Assembly (NCBI RefSeq): GCF_002201535.1
Contig: NZ_NIWW01000005.1
Location: forward strand, 186,001 to 250,000
DNA length: 64,000 nucleotides
Direction of reading: 5' to 3'
Source: Lacimicrobium sp. SS2-24
Lineage (GTDB): Bacteria; Pseudomonadota; Gammaproteobacteria; Enterobacterales; Alteromonadaceae
Shown: positions 1 through 11,053 of the stretch, in pieces
Layout: every line of letters starts with the position of its first letter
Numbering within the stretch: the first letter of the stretch is position 1
Notes under the pieces: generated by a model
What the model was told of the DNA's origin: nothing
Database searches by the model: none
What the model saw: the letters and a program-made list of their open reading frames with translations, nothing else
Program-made: the position numbers and the translations under genes

Positions 1-249
1 GGGACCAAGGGACTGAGGAGAGGTATGTGCCATTCCCGTATCATTGAGTAAAATCGCTACCCCCATATTATTGGCAATGCTGTGTTCGCTGAACAGCGCT
101 ACAAAAGAGTCCTCGGCACTTTGCAGTTGTCGATACGCATGCTCAGGCAGGGCGCGCTGTACGTCCTGATCGACAAGGCTGTCAGAGGACATTTGTTGCG
201 CCTGACCCAGCAAAGAAACACAGAGCAAGAATAGGTATCGTATCGCCAT
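1..249 (-). CDS. Exported protein, N-terminal part only (possibly DUF3530, alpha/beta-hydrolase-like)
   Basis: The reading frame starts at ATG (247-249 on the minus strand) and runs off the left edge of the window, so only the first 83 codons are visible. The first ~19 residues (MAIRYLFLLCVSLLGQAQQ) form a clear signal peptide, so the product is exported. A later segment, GVAILLND followed by TG and a histidine, resembles the first beta-strand and oxyanion region of DUF3530 proteins, an alpha/beta-hydrolase-like family of unknown role. That family call rests on a short stretch and is tentative. The gene is downstream of and parallel to rluA, 114 bases away, with no strong terminator between them. 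Confidence 0.55.
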   Translation of the reverse strand, partial: MAIRYLFLLCVSLLGQAQQMSSDSLVDQDVQRALPEHAYRQLQSAEDSFVALFSEHSIANNMGVAILLNDTGMAHTSPQSLGP

Positions 250-363
250 AGTTCTGTTATCGGGGGTTGCGCGCAGAACTTAAGTGAAATCAACGGCACA
301 CAGTGCCAGGGTATTGTGCCTTTTTCGAAATGGCAGCGCTGTGTGTAATCGCGTTTTTCAGGA

Positions 364-1020
364 CTAAAAGGGGCAAGGAGAGTCGAACCGGATCGGTTTA
401 TTGGTAGTTGGGTGAGTCAGACGAAGCATGCAGGCATGCAATTGCAAGCGACTTGCCATCGTCAGAGCCTCCTCTGAGGCATACAAGCGATCCCCCAGAA
501 TCGGATGGCCGAGACTGAGCATGTGCACTCTGAGTTGGTGTGAGCGCCCGGTGACCGGGATCAGCTCTACGCGGGTGGAGTCTTTTTCACGCTCCAGTAC
601 CCGCCAGTGTGTCAGCGCCGCTTTACCTTTTTCCCAGTCTACTATTTGTCGCGGTCGGTTGGGCCAGTCGCAGATGAGTGGCAAATCCACGTCTCCACTC
701 TCATCCTGCAGTCTTCCCCACACTCTGGCCTGGTAACATTTGTCCGTTTCCCGGTACTGAAACTGCCGGGAAATATGTCGGTGACTGGCCTTGTTTAACG
801 CCATCAACATGATGCCAGAGGTCGCCATATCTAACCTGTGCACCACCGTTGCAGTGGGGTATACACGCTGGACGCGGGTTTGCAGGCTATCTTTGTGTTG
901 CGGGGCCTTACCTGGCACAGAAAGCAAGCCGCTGGGCTTGTTCAGTGCCAGTAAATCGTCGTCCTGATACAGAATGTCCAACCAGGGCTTAACCGGGGGC
1001 TGATAATGTAACAGGGCCAT
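364..1020 (-). CDS. rluA: Dual-specificity tRNA/23S rRNA pseudouridine synthase RluA
   Basis: The 218-residue protein matches the size of E. coli RluA (about 219). It carries the RluA/RluC/RluD-type catalytic motif HRLDMATSG, whose Asp is the catalytic residue that isomerises uridine. RluA acts on U32 of several tRNAs and U746 of 23S rRNA. The C-terminal GRSHQLRVH and GHPILGDRLY motifs are also typical. Its ATG overlaps the TGA of rapA by one base (TGATG), so the two are translationally coupled. The same rapA-rluA pairing occurs in enteric bacteria. There is no S4 domain, as expected for RluA rather than RluC or RluD. Confidence 0.95.
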   Translation of the reverse strand: MALLHYQPPVKPWLDILYQDDDLLALNKPSGLLSVPGKAPQHKDSLQTRVQRVYPTATVVHRLDMATSGIMLMALNKASHRHISRQFQYRETDKCYQARVWGRLQDESGDVDLPLICDWPNRPRQIVDWEKGKAALTHWRVLEREKDSTRVELIPVTGRSHQLRVHMLSLGHPILGDRLYASEEALTMASRLQLHACMLRLTHPTTNKPIRFDSPCPF

Positions 1021-3845
1021 CAGTGCGAGTTTACCACCAGACGGATGGCCTCCAGTTGCAGTCTGGAATCATTGATCAGTTCACCCAACTGGTGAATTTG
1101 TCTGGCCAGGTGCTGAATCTCTTCATCCCGGATACTGGGATTAATTTTCTTCAGCTCCAGCAACCTGTCCAGTTCCTGACCCAATTGAGTCTGCATCTTG
1201 TTGAGGCAGGTGTGACGACATTCTCTTGCCAGTTTCCCGGCGAATTTATGGGCCTGTCTGAGGGTGTCCTGGATCTGTTTTTCCAGCGCCTTGAGCAATT
1301 GCCCACCGATTTTGCTATTCAGAGGTTTCAGCTGAGAGAAGGTTGCGTCAAGGAGTGCGCCCTTGGCATCCAGACAAACCCGGATCGGGGTCGGCGGCAG
1401 GTAGCGATGCAACTGTAGATCGCGGCTGGCATTATTGCTCAAAACAAACAAACACTCGATAAAATATGCTCCATTTGCCACCGATTTGTCCTGCATCAGA
1501 GCCAGGCTGCTTTTCCCCAACGTGTCCGTCAGTACCACATCCATGGCATGACGCACCATGGGGTGGTCGGAACTAAAAAACTGAACATCCTCCATTGCCA
1601 GTGCCGCTGCACGTTCATAGGTAATGGTCAGCCCATCCTCCTCAAGACCCGGTAACTGATTGACCATGGTGTCGCCGGGCCGAAGAATATAGCGACTCTC
1701 GTCTTTGTCTTCCTGAATCACACCGATAGCATCGAGCAACTGCCCCATGAAGTGCTCTAGTCTGGCGGAATCATCTGAATCACGAATGGCCTGTAGTAGC
1801 GGTTCAACACTTCCGCGTCCGGAAGAGTTGAGCTCCAGCAGTTTATCGCGACCCGCTTCTAAGTCTTGCTTCAATTGCTGGCTCAGCTGCTGGCTTTGGG
1901 CTAAAACCTGCTCAAATTGTGAGATGTCCGTGTGGGGATGAAGGGCTGCAATAAGTTCTTTTTCAGTCTGCTCAAATACGGTACTGCCAACAGCGCAGGT
2001 TTGCTCAAAAGCATTCAGGCTCTGATGGTACCAATGCATTAATCGTTGTTGAGCACTGTCTGTAAAGTAGGGCAGGTGCAGCTGCACATCCTGTTGCTGG
2101 CCAATTCGGTCAAGACGCCCGATACGTTGCTCCAGTAAATCAGGCAGAAGCGGTAAATCGAAGAGTACAAGATGATGGGCGAACTGAAAGTTTCGTCCTT
2201 CACTGCCAATCTCACTGCACAGCAGGGTCTGCGTGCCCTGTTCTGATTGCGCGAAAAAAGCCGCCATTTTATCCCGTTCTACCAGAGTCAGCCCCTCATG
2301 AAACACACCCGCATGGATACCCGCTTTAGTGCGCAGGGCGTCGGATAATTGCATGGCCGTACCGGCACTGGCACAGATCACCAGCACCTTGTCGTGTTTG
2401 TGCTGTTGCAGTAGCTCAATAAACCAGTTAACCCTGGGGTCGTGCTGTGCCCAGTTCTCTTGCACTGAAGGGTGGCGCTCTGGCGTCAGGTAGTACTGTA
2501 AATCCAGTTCACTGTTTTCGAACAGGGAGGCATAGCAATCGGGTAACGGCAAGGGGTAACTGTGCAAACGGCGCTTGGGAAACCCTTTAATACCAGCGCG
2601 GCTGTTTCTGAATAACAGGCGTCCGGTTCCGTGGCGGTCGATGAGTTCACTGAGAAGACGTTGCTTTTCCTGGTCGCCAGCCTGATTAAGTGATTTCAAT
2701 GAATCGGTGAGTTCAGGGGCGAATTCAGCGATGGCGGTGATTTGCGTTGTAGACAGATCCTGACCTTCAATCAGCGGGCTGATGGCGTCTGCGAGTTTGC
2801 TGTAGCTCTGCTCTTCTTTTAAAAATGCCGGGTAGTCGTAAAAGCGATCAGGATCCAGCAGTCTCAGACGGGCAAAGTGACTGGCATGGCCGAGTTGGTC
2901 CGGTGTGGCGGTGAGCAACAGCACTCCACGGGTTACGGTGGCGAGTTCTTCAATGCACTGATAGGCGGCAGAGGGTGCCTGTTCTGACCATTCAAGATGA
3001 TGAGCTTCATCCACCACCAGTAAGTCCCATGGTGCGGAGGCGGCGAGTTTATGATACTGCGGGTTATCCGTCAGAAAATCGAGACTGCATAATACCAGCT
3101 GCTCTGCTTCAAACGGATTCGAATCCTCTTCCTGCATGGCCTGGCAGCGACTGCTGTCAAAAATTGAAAAGGCCAGATTCACGCGACGTAGCATTTCTAC
3201 CAGCCATTGATGTACAAGACTGTCAGGCACCACAATCAGCACCCGGGAGGCTCGGCCTGTTAGCAGCTGTTGATGAATAATCAGCGCGGCCTCAATGGTT
3301 TTCCCCAGACCCACTTCATCGGCCAGCAACACCCTTGGTGCATAACGGTGAGCGACCTCAGAGGCGATATGTAATTGGTGTGGAATCAAGTCCACCCTGG
3401 CCCCAGTCATGCCTAGTAACGCGGAGGTTTGATGCTGAAATTGCTGATTCAGGCAGCCCAGACGCAGATCAAACCATTTCGGATCGTCATACTGACCATT
3501 GAGCAGACGCTGGTCCGGCTGATCGAGCACATAATGGTGATCGAGAAAGGTTTCTTTTAGCGCGACCTTTAAGCCGTTGTCCAGACGGTGACCCTGGTAG
3601 GTCAGTTGCCCGTCTTGCTCTTCAATCTCTTCCACCAGCATATGCCAGCCTTCATGGCTGCTTATTTTGTCCCCTGCACCAAAGGTGACACGGATAAGTG
3701 GGGCCGCAGCCAGCGTATAGGTACGCTGTTCTCCGGTGGCCGCAAACAATAAACTCAGGGTTCTGTCTGTGATCTCGACCACGGTACCCAGTCCCAGTTC
3801 AGACTCGGTCTGACTTATCCAGCGTTGCCCCAGGGCAAATGACAT
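1020..3845 (-). CDS. rapA: RNA polymerase-associated Swi2/Snf2 ATPase RapA (HepA)
   Basis: The 941-residue protein (E. coli RapA is 968) recycles RNA polymerase after transcription by ATP-driven remodelling of stalled or post-termination complexes. The N-terminus MSFALGQRWISQTESELGLG is nearly that of E. coli RapA, which fixes the start at 3845. An AGGAG-like site (CTGGAGAAACT) precedes this ATG, although the frame stays open 39 codons further upstream. The Walker A motif LLADEVGLGKTIEAALI and Walker B motif VVDEAHHLEW mark helicase lobe 1. SEIGSEGRNFQFAHHLVLFD and EQRIGRLDRIGQ are helicase motifs V and VI. Long glutamine- and leucine-rich helical regions follow. It is co-transcribed with rluA. 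Confidence 0.95.
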   Translation of the reverse strand: MSFALGQRWISQTESELGLGTVVEITDRTLSLLFAATGEQRTYTLAAAPLIRVTFGAGDKISSHEGWHMLVEEIEEQDGQLTYQGHRLDNGLKVALKETFLDHHYVLDQPDQRLLNGQYDDPKWFDLRLGCLNQQFQHQTSALLGMTGARVDLIPHQLHIASEVAHRYAPRVLLADEVGLGKTIEAALIIHQQLLTGRASRVLIVVPDSLVHQWLVEMLRRVNLAFSIFDSSRCQAMQEEDSNPFEAEQLVLCSLDFLTDNPQYHKLAASAPWDLLVVDEAHHLEWSEQAPSAAYQCIEELATVTRGVLLLTATPDQLGHASHFARLRLLDPDRFYDYPAFLKEEQSYSKLADAISPLIEGQDLSTTQITAIAEFAPELTDSLKSLNQAGDQEKQRLLSELIDRHGTGRLLFRNSRAGIKGFPKRRLHSYPLPLPDCYASLFENSELDLQYYLTPERHPSVQENWAQHDPRVNWFIELLQQHKHDKVLVICASAGTAMQLSDALRTKAGIHAGVFHEGLTLVERDKMAAFFAQSEQGTQTLLCSEIGSEGRNFQFAHHLVLFDLPLLPDLLEQRIGRLDRIGQQQDVQLHLPYFTDSAQQRLMHWYHQSLNAFEQTCAVGSTVFEQTEKELIAALHPHTDISQFEQVLAQSQQLSQQLKQDLEAGRDKLLELNSSGRGSVEPLLQAIRDSDDSARLEHFMGQLLDAIGVIQEDKDESRYILRPGDTMVNQLPGLEEDGLTITYERAAALAMEDVQFFSSDHPMVRHAMDVVLTDTLGKSSLALMQDKSVANGAYFIECLFVLSNNASRDLQLHRYLPPTPIRVCLDAKGALLDATFSQLKPLNSKIGGQLLKALEKQIQDTLRQAHKFAGKLARECRHTCLNKMQTQLGQELDRLLELKKINPSIRDEEIQHLARQIHQLGELINDSRLQLEAIRLVVNSH

Positions 3846-4115
3846 AGTTTCTCCAGTAATAAGGATTGCGGCGGCGGATTTTACTCTGCCCGGTGGAAAT
3901 TTCCTACTCCGGATTCCTCTTCTCCTTTGAGCCTTATTTAAAAGTAGGTGATCGGCAGACAAAAGTGTTCTATTGTGAGGGTGTCGCGGTTAAAAAAACC
4001 GTCGGCAAAGCACAAAGCCTATGCGTTCCATGGCTGACTGCTTATGGACGCATACATGGTCGCTGCACGGGACCCATGCCGGCCCGCTGCAGGGTTAACC
4101 CAGCCGGAGATGCTA

Positions 4116-5513
4116 ATGGCAAGAACCAAAGCGGTGAATACTAAGATCTACGTTCTCGATACCAATATCCTCCTTCATGAACCTTTCGCTTTCCTGTCCT
4201 TTAAAGAAAATGACGTCGTCGTCCCGATGACCGTACTTGAAGAACTTGATTACATCAAAGACAGCAAAAAAGACGTTGCCCGGGATGCCCGCATTTCCAT
4301 TCGTGCGATGGAAGATGTGTTGCACGAGGCGACACCGGATCAGCTCACGGCAGGTGTCTCGTTGAAGGGGTTGGGATCCGGTGCTGCGGCACCAACCGGG
4401 CATTTCTCCATTTTTTCCGATCATGGCATGCCTAAGGCCCAGCAGGTTTTTACCAGTAACGAGAACGACAACCGCATTATCAACGCGGCGCTGCACATTC
4501 AGCAGCGGGCAACCCCCCGCCAAGTGGTGCTGGTCACCAAAGACATCAATATGCGCCTTAAAGCCAAAGGGGCGGGCCTGGCCCATGTTGAAGACTATCG
4601 TACCGATCAGCTTATCAGTGATATCAAATATCTGAGTCGTGGTTACCATAAATTTGAAGGTAATTTCTGGGACAAGGTGAAGTCTGTTGAAAGCCGCAGT
4701 GAGGGCCGCGAAACCGTTCATACCATAGATAGAAAAGTCTTCCCTGAAGCCTACATCAACGAATTTCTTATCGATGATTCCAGACAGTTTGCTGCCGTTG
4801 TTGAGGGCATGACAGACACCACGCTGGAAATTCTGGATCTGGGCTACGATCGCCTGATGTCTGGTAAAGCGTGGGGCATTCACCCTAAAAACATTGGTCA
4901 GGCCATGGCATTTCACGCGCTATTGGATGCGCATATTGACCTGATCATCATGACCGGTCCGGCTGGTTGCGGTAAAACCTTGTTGGCCCTTGCAGCGGCT
5001 CTGGAAATGGTCATTGAGAGAAAGATGTACGATAAGATTATCGTGACCCGCAATACACCTGAAATCGCCGAGTCCATAGGCTTTTTGCCCGGTACCGAGG
5101 AAGAAAAAATGGCGCCCTGGCTGGCGGCCATCACGGACTCACTGGAGGTGCTGCATAAAAATGACGAGAACGTCAAAGGCTCCATGAGCTACATCATGGA
5201 AAAGGCCAACATTCAGTTTAAGTCCGTCAACTTTATGCGGGGGCGCAGCATCCAGAATGCCATTGTTATTCTGGATGAGAGTCAGAACCTCACGGCTTCA
5301 CAGTTAAAAACCATCATTACCCGCTGTGGTGAAGGTACCAAGCTGATTTGTACCGGTAACCTGGCGCAGATTGATTCTAACTATCTGAGCCCCGTGACAT
5401 CAGGCCTGACGTACCTGGTGGAGAAGTTTAAGAACTTCACCGGCAGTGCCACCATCAACCTTGATGGTGTGGTTCGCAGCCGCCTGGCGGAGTTTGCTGA
5501 AGAGCATTTGTAA
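4116..5513 (+). CDS. PIN domain-PhoH family ATPase
   Basis: The 465-residue protein has an N-terminal PIN ribonuclease-like domain (about residues 10-150, beginning KIYVLDTNILLHEP and including the acidic VLEELD and ENDNRI segments). A C-terminal PhoH P-loop ATPase domain follows, with Walker A MTGPAGCGKTLLALA near residue 280 and Walker B IVILDESQNL. PIN-PhoH (PhoH2-type) proteins couple a putative RNase to an RNA helicase-like ATPase; the natural substrate in this lineage is not known. The start at 4116 is chosen because GGAG lies six bases upstream, whereas upstream in-frame ATGs at 4044, 4056 and 4110 lack usable spacing. It is divergent from rapA and ends three bases from the convergent gene at 5517. 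Confidence 0.9.
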   Translation: MARTKAVNTKIYVLDTNILLHEPFAFLSFKENDVVVPMTVLEELDYIKDSKKDVARDARISIRAMEDVLHEATPDQLTAGVSLKGLGSGAAAPTGHFSIFSDHGMPKAQQVFTSNENDNRIINAALHIQQRATPRQVVLVTKDINMRLKAKGAGLAHVEDYRTDQLISDIKYLSRGYHKFEGNFWDKVKSVESRSEGRETVHTIDRKVFPEAYINEFLIDDSRQFAAVVEGMTDTTLEILDLGYDRLMSGKAWGIHPKNIGQAMAFHALLDAHIDLIIMTGPAGCGKTLLALAAALEMVIERKMYDKIIVTRNTPEIAESIGFLPGTEEEKMAPWLAAITDSLEVLHKNDENVKGSMSYIMEKANIQFKSVNFMRGRSIQNAIVILDESQNLTASQLKTIITRCGEGTKLICTGNLAQIDSNYLSPVTSGLTYLVEKFKNFTGSATINLDGVVRSRLAEFAEEHL

Positions 5514-5516
5514 GCG

Positions 5517-6494
5517 TTAGTTGGGATTAACAATCTCGAAGCTGTACATGCCTCCCTGGATGGCAGCCAGACTCTGGTCGGCAATCTGGCCTGCAGGGAG
5601 CAGCGCCGGCCCTGTGGGCTCAGCCAGCAGGTAGGTGCTGCCATCCAGACGCAGAGTGTGATCCTTGCCCCCATGGGCCAGTTGTACACCCAGCAATGCA
5701 TGATTGGGTAAATAGATGATGGCCACTTTGACTGTGGGTAACATGGAGCGCAATAGCGCGGCGGCCACCACAGTTTTACTGTCACAGTCGCCATGATTGG
5801 TGATAAGCACCTCAGCAGGAGGCAGGTATCCTGAACCATCGGATACCAGCCGGCTCTCTAAGGGATTGTAGGGAATCGTTTGCAGCCAGCTTAGCAGCAT
5901 ATTCACATAGGCTCGCGCCTGACTGTTGTCTTTGAGTTTGGCGTATAGGGCGTTGGCTGCGGGTAACAGGGTGGCAACGCTCTCTTTGGCATAGCGGATG
6001 TGATCCGGCTTGACTCCTTTTTTGCCAAAGTGGTCGGTGAAATGGGCGTAGTAATTCTCTTGCAGATAGTCATCAAAGGCTTGTTGTTGCAAGGTACTGA
6101 GTTTGTCCTGCCAGTGCTCAAGGTGCTTGCGCTTGCGTGATCGCACTTCGAAGCCGATTTCTTCACCGATCTTCCTGATGCTGATACGGGCCTCGCGCGG
6201 GTCAACCTGCTGTGCGGCCTTTTGCATGGCCACCATGACATGACGTTGGGCAATGTGAGGCTGATAACTGAGGAGCTTCTGAAACTGCTCATTCACTTGC
6301 TGCTTATCGAAGGTAAAACTCAGCTGTTGTTCAAGCTCGTCGTGATCCCGCCAGCGGTAACGCAGTTGTATCTGCGTATCAGATTCGGCTTTATCAAAGC
6401 TCAGTTGTTCTCCGGTTGCTGCGTCGCAGACTAATAGTGTTAGTCCACACAGAGCGAGCCAAAGACCTCTGAACAGGGTGCAATACAAAGGCAT
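5517..6494 (-). CDS. Exported transglutaminase-like cysteine protein
   Basis: The 325-residue protein has a hydrophobic N-terminus (about residues 6-25) that looks like a signal peptide or anchor. Its C-terminal third contains a transglutaminase/cysteine-peptidase arrangement: Cys237 in GDCDSKT, His265 in LPNHALLGV and Asp284 in LRLDGSTYLL, a plausible Cys-His-Asp triad. The middle is charged and helical (KRKHLEHWQD onward). Bacterial relatives with this fold act as peptidases or amide-bond enzymes in the periplasm; the substrate here is unknown. A Shine-Dalgarno-like AGGAG sits very close to the ATG, so the start could be slightly different. It lies just upstream of nothing on its own strand and ends convergent to phoH. 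Confidence 0.75.
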   Translation of the reverse strand: MPLYCTLFRGLWLALCGLTLLVCDAATGEQLSFDKAESDTQIQLRYRWRDHDELEQQLSFTFDKQQVNEQFQKLLSYQPHIAQRHVMVAMQKAAQQVDPREARISIRKIGEEIGFEVRSRKRKHLEHWQDKLSTLQQQAFDDYLQENYYAHFTDHFGKKGVKPDHIRYAKESVATLLPAANALYAKLKDNSQARAYVNMLLSWLQTIPYNPLESRLVSDGSGYLPPAEVLITNHGDCDSKTVVAAALLRSMLPTVKVAIIYLPNHALLGVQLAHGGKDHTLRLDGSTYLLAEPTGPALLPAGQIADQSLAAIQGGMYSFEIVNPN

Positions 6495-6554
6495 GCTCCT
6501 GATGGGTTTTCAGCCAGTATAGTGCCCCGGACCAGGCAGAACAATGCGTAAGTA

Positions 6555-7961
6555 TCAGTCAGCGGCGTGCTCAATGGCCGCACTACCCGTTTGGAACCAG
6601 TTCAGTTTCTCGCGCAGCATGACCACGCTGCCCACAATAATCAGGGCCGGAGGCTTGATATGGGCCGCGCGTTGTTGAATGTTTTCCAGCGTGCCTGTGA
6701 CCACCTGCTGCTCCGGGGTTGTAGCCTGCTCAACCAGTGCGATGGGCATAGAAGGAGGCATGCCATTGGCGACCAGTTCGCGACAGATAATGGGTAGTCC
6801 TGTCAGGCCCATGTAGAAAACCAGTGTCTGTCCTTTTTGCACCAGGGCAGGCCAGTCCAGGTTGATGCTGTCATCTTTAAGGTGGCCCGTGGCAAAGACC
6901 ACAGATTGGGCATGGTCCCGATGGGTCAGAGGAATACCGGCATAACTGGCGGCACCGCTGGCGGCGGTAATACCGGGAACCACCTCAAACCCTATTTTGT
7001 GTTCCAGCAGGGTTTCGATTTCTTCTCCGCCCCGGCCAAAAATGAAGGGATCGCCCCCTTTAAGGCGCACCACTCGTTTGCCCGCTTTTGCTTCGTCTAC
7101 CAACAACTGGTTGATGTCCTGCTGGGGCAGGGTATGGTTGCTTGCGGCTTTGCCCACATAGATTTTTTCGGCGTCGCGGCGCACCATGTCGAGAATATCC
7201 TGAGAGACCAGTCGATCATAAACCACCACATCGGCCTTTTGCATCAGTCGCAGCGCCCGAAAGGTTAACAGCTCAGGATCACCCGGACCGGCACCCACCA
7301 GATAGACCTGCCCGGCAACCATGGGGCTGGTCTCAGATAAGTATTGGGTCATCTGCTGTGTGGCTATTTCCTCGTTGCCCTTGAGCACCTGCTCGGCGAT
7401 GTCGCCATCGAAAAAATCTTCCCAAAAATAGCGACGTTGGGTCAGGTTGTCGAAGCGTTGCTTTACCTTTTCTCTGAATTTCTCGGCAAATTGTCCCAGA
7501 CGCGCGATGCTGCGCGGAATATCGGCTTCAAGCTTCTGTCGCAGATAGCGCAACAACACCGGGGCCACACCGCCACTGCTCATGGCAATCAGAATGGGGG
7601 AGCGGTCAATGATGGAAGGGGTAATAAAACCGCATTGCTGTGGCGCATCGACGACGTTGACGAGCAAATTCCTGGCTTTCGCTTGTGAGGAAATGTCGCG
7701 GTTAAGTTCACGATCATTGGTGGCGACGAACACCAATTGCTGGTCATCAAGATCCCCTGGCTGATACTCGCGCTCAATCCACGTCAGCGTGTCATGCGTT
7801 GCAACCAACCGGTTTATGGTAGAACAGGCGTGGGGAGCCACGAGGGTAATCCGGGCGTGGGTGCGCAGCAGCAACTCGGTTTTACGGGCTGCCACTTCAC
7901 CAGCACCGACCACCAGTACATTCAGCGATGTGGTATCAACAAATAAGGGAAAATATTGCAT
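6555..7961 (-). CDS. cysG: Siroheme synthase CysG (methyltransferase/dehydrogenase/ferrochelatase)
   Basis: This 468-residue multifunctional enzyme makes siroheme, the cofactor of sulfite and nitrite reductases, from uroporphyrinogen III. The N-terminal half is the NAD-dependent precorrin-2 dehydrogenase/ferrochelatase (Rossmann motif VVGAGEVAARKTELL near residue 16, and MSSGGVAPVLLRYLRQKLE near residue 126). The C-terminal half is the SAM-dependent uroporphyrinogen methyltransferase, beginning VYLVGAGPGDPELLTFRAL near residue 218, with VVRLKGGDPFIFGRGGEE and VPGITAASG. Length and domain order match E. coli CysG (457). It is divergent from the solute-binding-like gene at 8166 across a 204-base AT-rich spacer. 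Confidence 0.96.
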   Translation of the reverse strand: MQYFPLFVDTTSLNVLVVGAGEVAARKTELLLRTHARITLVAPHACSTINRLVATHDTLTWIEREYQPGDLDDQQLVFVATNDRELNRDISSQAKARNLLVNVVDAPQQCGFITPSIIDRSPILIAMSSGGVAPVLLRYLRQKLEADIPRSIARLGQFAEKFREKVKQRFDNLTQRRYFWEDFFDGDIAEQVLKGNEEIATQQMTQYLSETSPMVAGQVYLVGAGPGDPELLTFRALRLMQKADVVVYDRLVSQDILDMVRRDAEKIYVGKAASNHTLPQQDINQLLVDEAKAGKRVVRLKGGDPFIFGRGGEEIETLLEHKIGFEVVPGITAASGAASYAGIPLTHRDHAQSVVFATGHLKDDSINLDWPALVQKGQTLVFYMGLTGLPIICRELVANGMPPSMPIALVEQATTPEQQVVTGTLENIQQRAAHIKPPALIIVGSVVMLREKLNWFQTGSAAIEHAAD

Positions 7962-8095
7962 AAAAAAGTATTTGTCCTGAGATTAGCCCAGAGTCTGACA
8001 TGATCACTTATAACAACAAAATATCAAATTTAGTTTATATATATCTTAAGAGGCTAACAGCAGCGTCATCTTTGCTTTAGGCTCTAAACTGAGAT

Positions 8096-8121
8096 GATGC
8101 AAAAACCTATGGTTTTGCGTC
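8096..8121 (+). other. Leader stem-loop upstream of the solute-binding-like gene
   Basis: GATGCAAAAACC and GGTTTTGCGTC can pair around a TAT loop with a single bulged A and one G-T pair. The hairpin lies 45 bases before the GTG start at 8166. It has no T-tract, so it is not a standard terminator; it could protect or fold the mRNA leader. Seen in sequence only. Confidence 0.35.
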
Positions 8122-8165
8122 AATGCGAGTGAAGCGTATCGCAAATCAAATAACAAGGGGGCGAG

Positions 8166-9026
8166 GTGAGTCGTTGTGCCCAAATTAGATGGTGTCTGCT
8201 GGGGAGTGTCTTGCTACTCAGTATTGCTTATGCTCAGAATGCGGCTGCCAAAGAGCCCGCAATCACCTGGGCGGTTAATGATGGCCCGCCTTTTCATATT
8301 TTTGGTCCACCCTATCAGGGACAAGGTGTCTGTGATCTTTTGATAGCAGGACTTCGTGAGCAGCTGTCAGACTACGAGCATCATATTTTACAACTGCCCC
8401 AGGCACGTGTGCATCGAATGATCCAGTCAGGGGAAGCGCTGTGCTTTCCTTGTATGATTAAAAAAGATAACGATGCGGACTATATCTATTCTGATGCCAT
8501 CAATATCCGAAAAGCACATCAGCTTATTCTCAGTAAGAACAGTTATGCGAAGATAACACAACGGTATGCGCAGCCGATTTCGTTAAAGCAGTTGCTGCAG
8601 GATGCACAGTTCCGCTTTGGTGTCCCGTTGGGCCGCATGTACGGCGTATTACAACCTGTCATTGAGCAGTACGGCGATTTTGGTGTGAATAAAGTGCTCA
8701 TCCCTCAGGAAAAAAGCGTGCTGGATCTGCTCAGCATGAACAGAATCGACTACACCATTGATTATGCGATGGTCGCCACATACTTTCAGCGAACCCGGCA
8801 GCAGGAACTCTATTTGCTTGATATCAAAGAGAATGTGGGACAACAAGTAACCGGTGCCATTGGCTGCACTAACAATGCCTGGGGGAAGGAGGTGACGGCA
8901 GCCATAAATAAGGTGCTGCCAGCGTTACTAAAGGATTCACCCTACAGGGAGGGTTTACAGTTTTGGTTTGAGGACAGTCTTATCTATCCTGTTGCTGAAC
9001 CGCCCGCATCACAACAGACCCACTAA
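8166..9026 (+). CDS. Periplasmic amino-acid-binding-like protein (TIGR02285-type)
   Basis: The 286-residue protein begins with a signal peptide (hydrophobic residues 10-22, then AYAQNAAAKEP). The mature part resembles family 3 solute-binding proteins (AITWAVNDGPPFHI, then short lobes ending in a helix). It best matches the TIGR02285-like group, which is seldom linked to ABC transporter genes. No permease or ATPase gene is adjacent here, so an uptake role is not supported by context; sensing or an unknown role is equally possible. The start is GTG at 8166, preceded by AGGGG at 5-base spacing. An ATG is not available nearby in frame. It ends at a shared hairpin with the convergent deaD. Confidence 0.75.
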   Translation: MSRCAQIRWCLLGSVLLLSIAYAQNAAAKEPAITWAVNDGPPFHIFGPPYQGQGVCDLLIAGLREQLSDYEHHILQLPQARVHRMIQSGEALCFPCMIKKDNDADYIYSDAINIRKAHQLILSKNSYAKITQRYAQPISLKQLLQDAQFRFGVPLGRMYGVLQPVIEQYGDFGVNKVLIPQEKSVLDLLSMNRIDYTIDYAMVATYFQRTRQQELYLLDIKENVGQQVTGAIGCTNNAWGKEVTAAINKVLPALLKDSPYREGLQFWFEDSLIYPVAEPPASQQTH

Positions 9027-9049
9027 ACCGGTTACCCACTGTAACCGGT
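9027..9049. terminator. Hairpin between convergent genes, likely bidirectional terminator
   Basis: A perfect 9-bp stem, ACCGGTTAC / GTAACCGGT, with a 5-base loop begins immediately after the TAA of the solute-binding-like gene. It sits 19 bases from the deaD stop. There is only a short T run (CCTTTT) on the plus side, so termination may be partial or Rho-assisted. Confidence 0.55.
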
Positions 9050-9068
9050 CTGATGCCTTTTGGACGTA

Positions 9069-10832
<1,764 letters not shown>

Positions 10833-11053
10833 AGGTTTCCTGATGCTGATCGCCGACAATCGACAATATTAAAGCCGCAATTATATGCGATTTGCACAAT
10901 TTAAGACAGCAATACACAGAAAACTCCTGAAGCAAAAGGATTGCTGCGCGCTTGATATTTTCGATGACGGCTGAGCTGCTGGCGATTGACTGTCCGCCGA
11001 CTCTGGCCTATGGTGGGATTCTGTTGATACTCACTGTTATATAAGGACTTCCA

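Noticed and set aside
4113-4916. A 267-codon minus-strand frame over the PIN-PhoH gene
   Set aside because: It lies wholly opposite a clear PhoH gene, has no family features and no ribosome-binding site; a shadow of the real gene.
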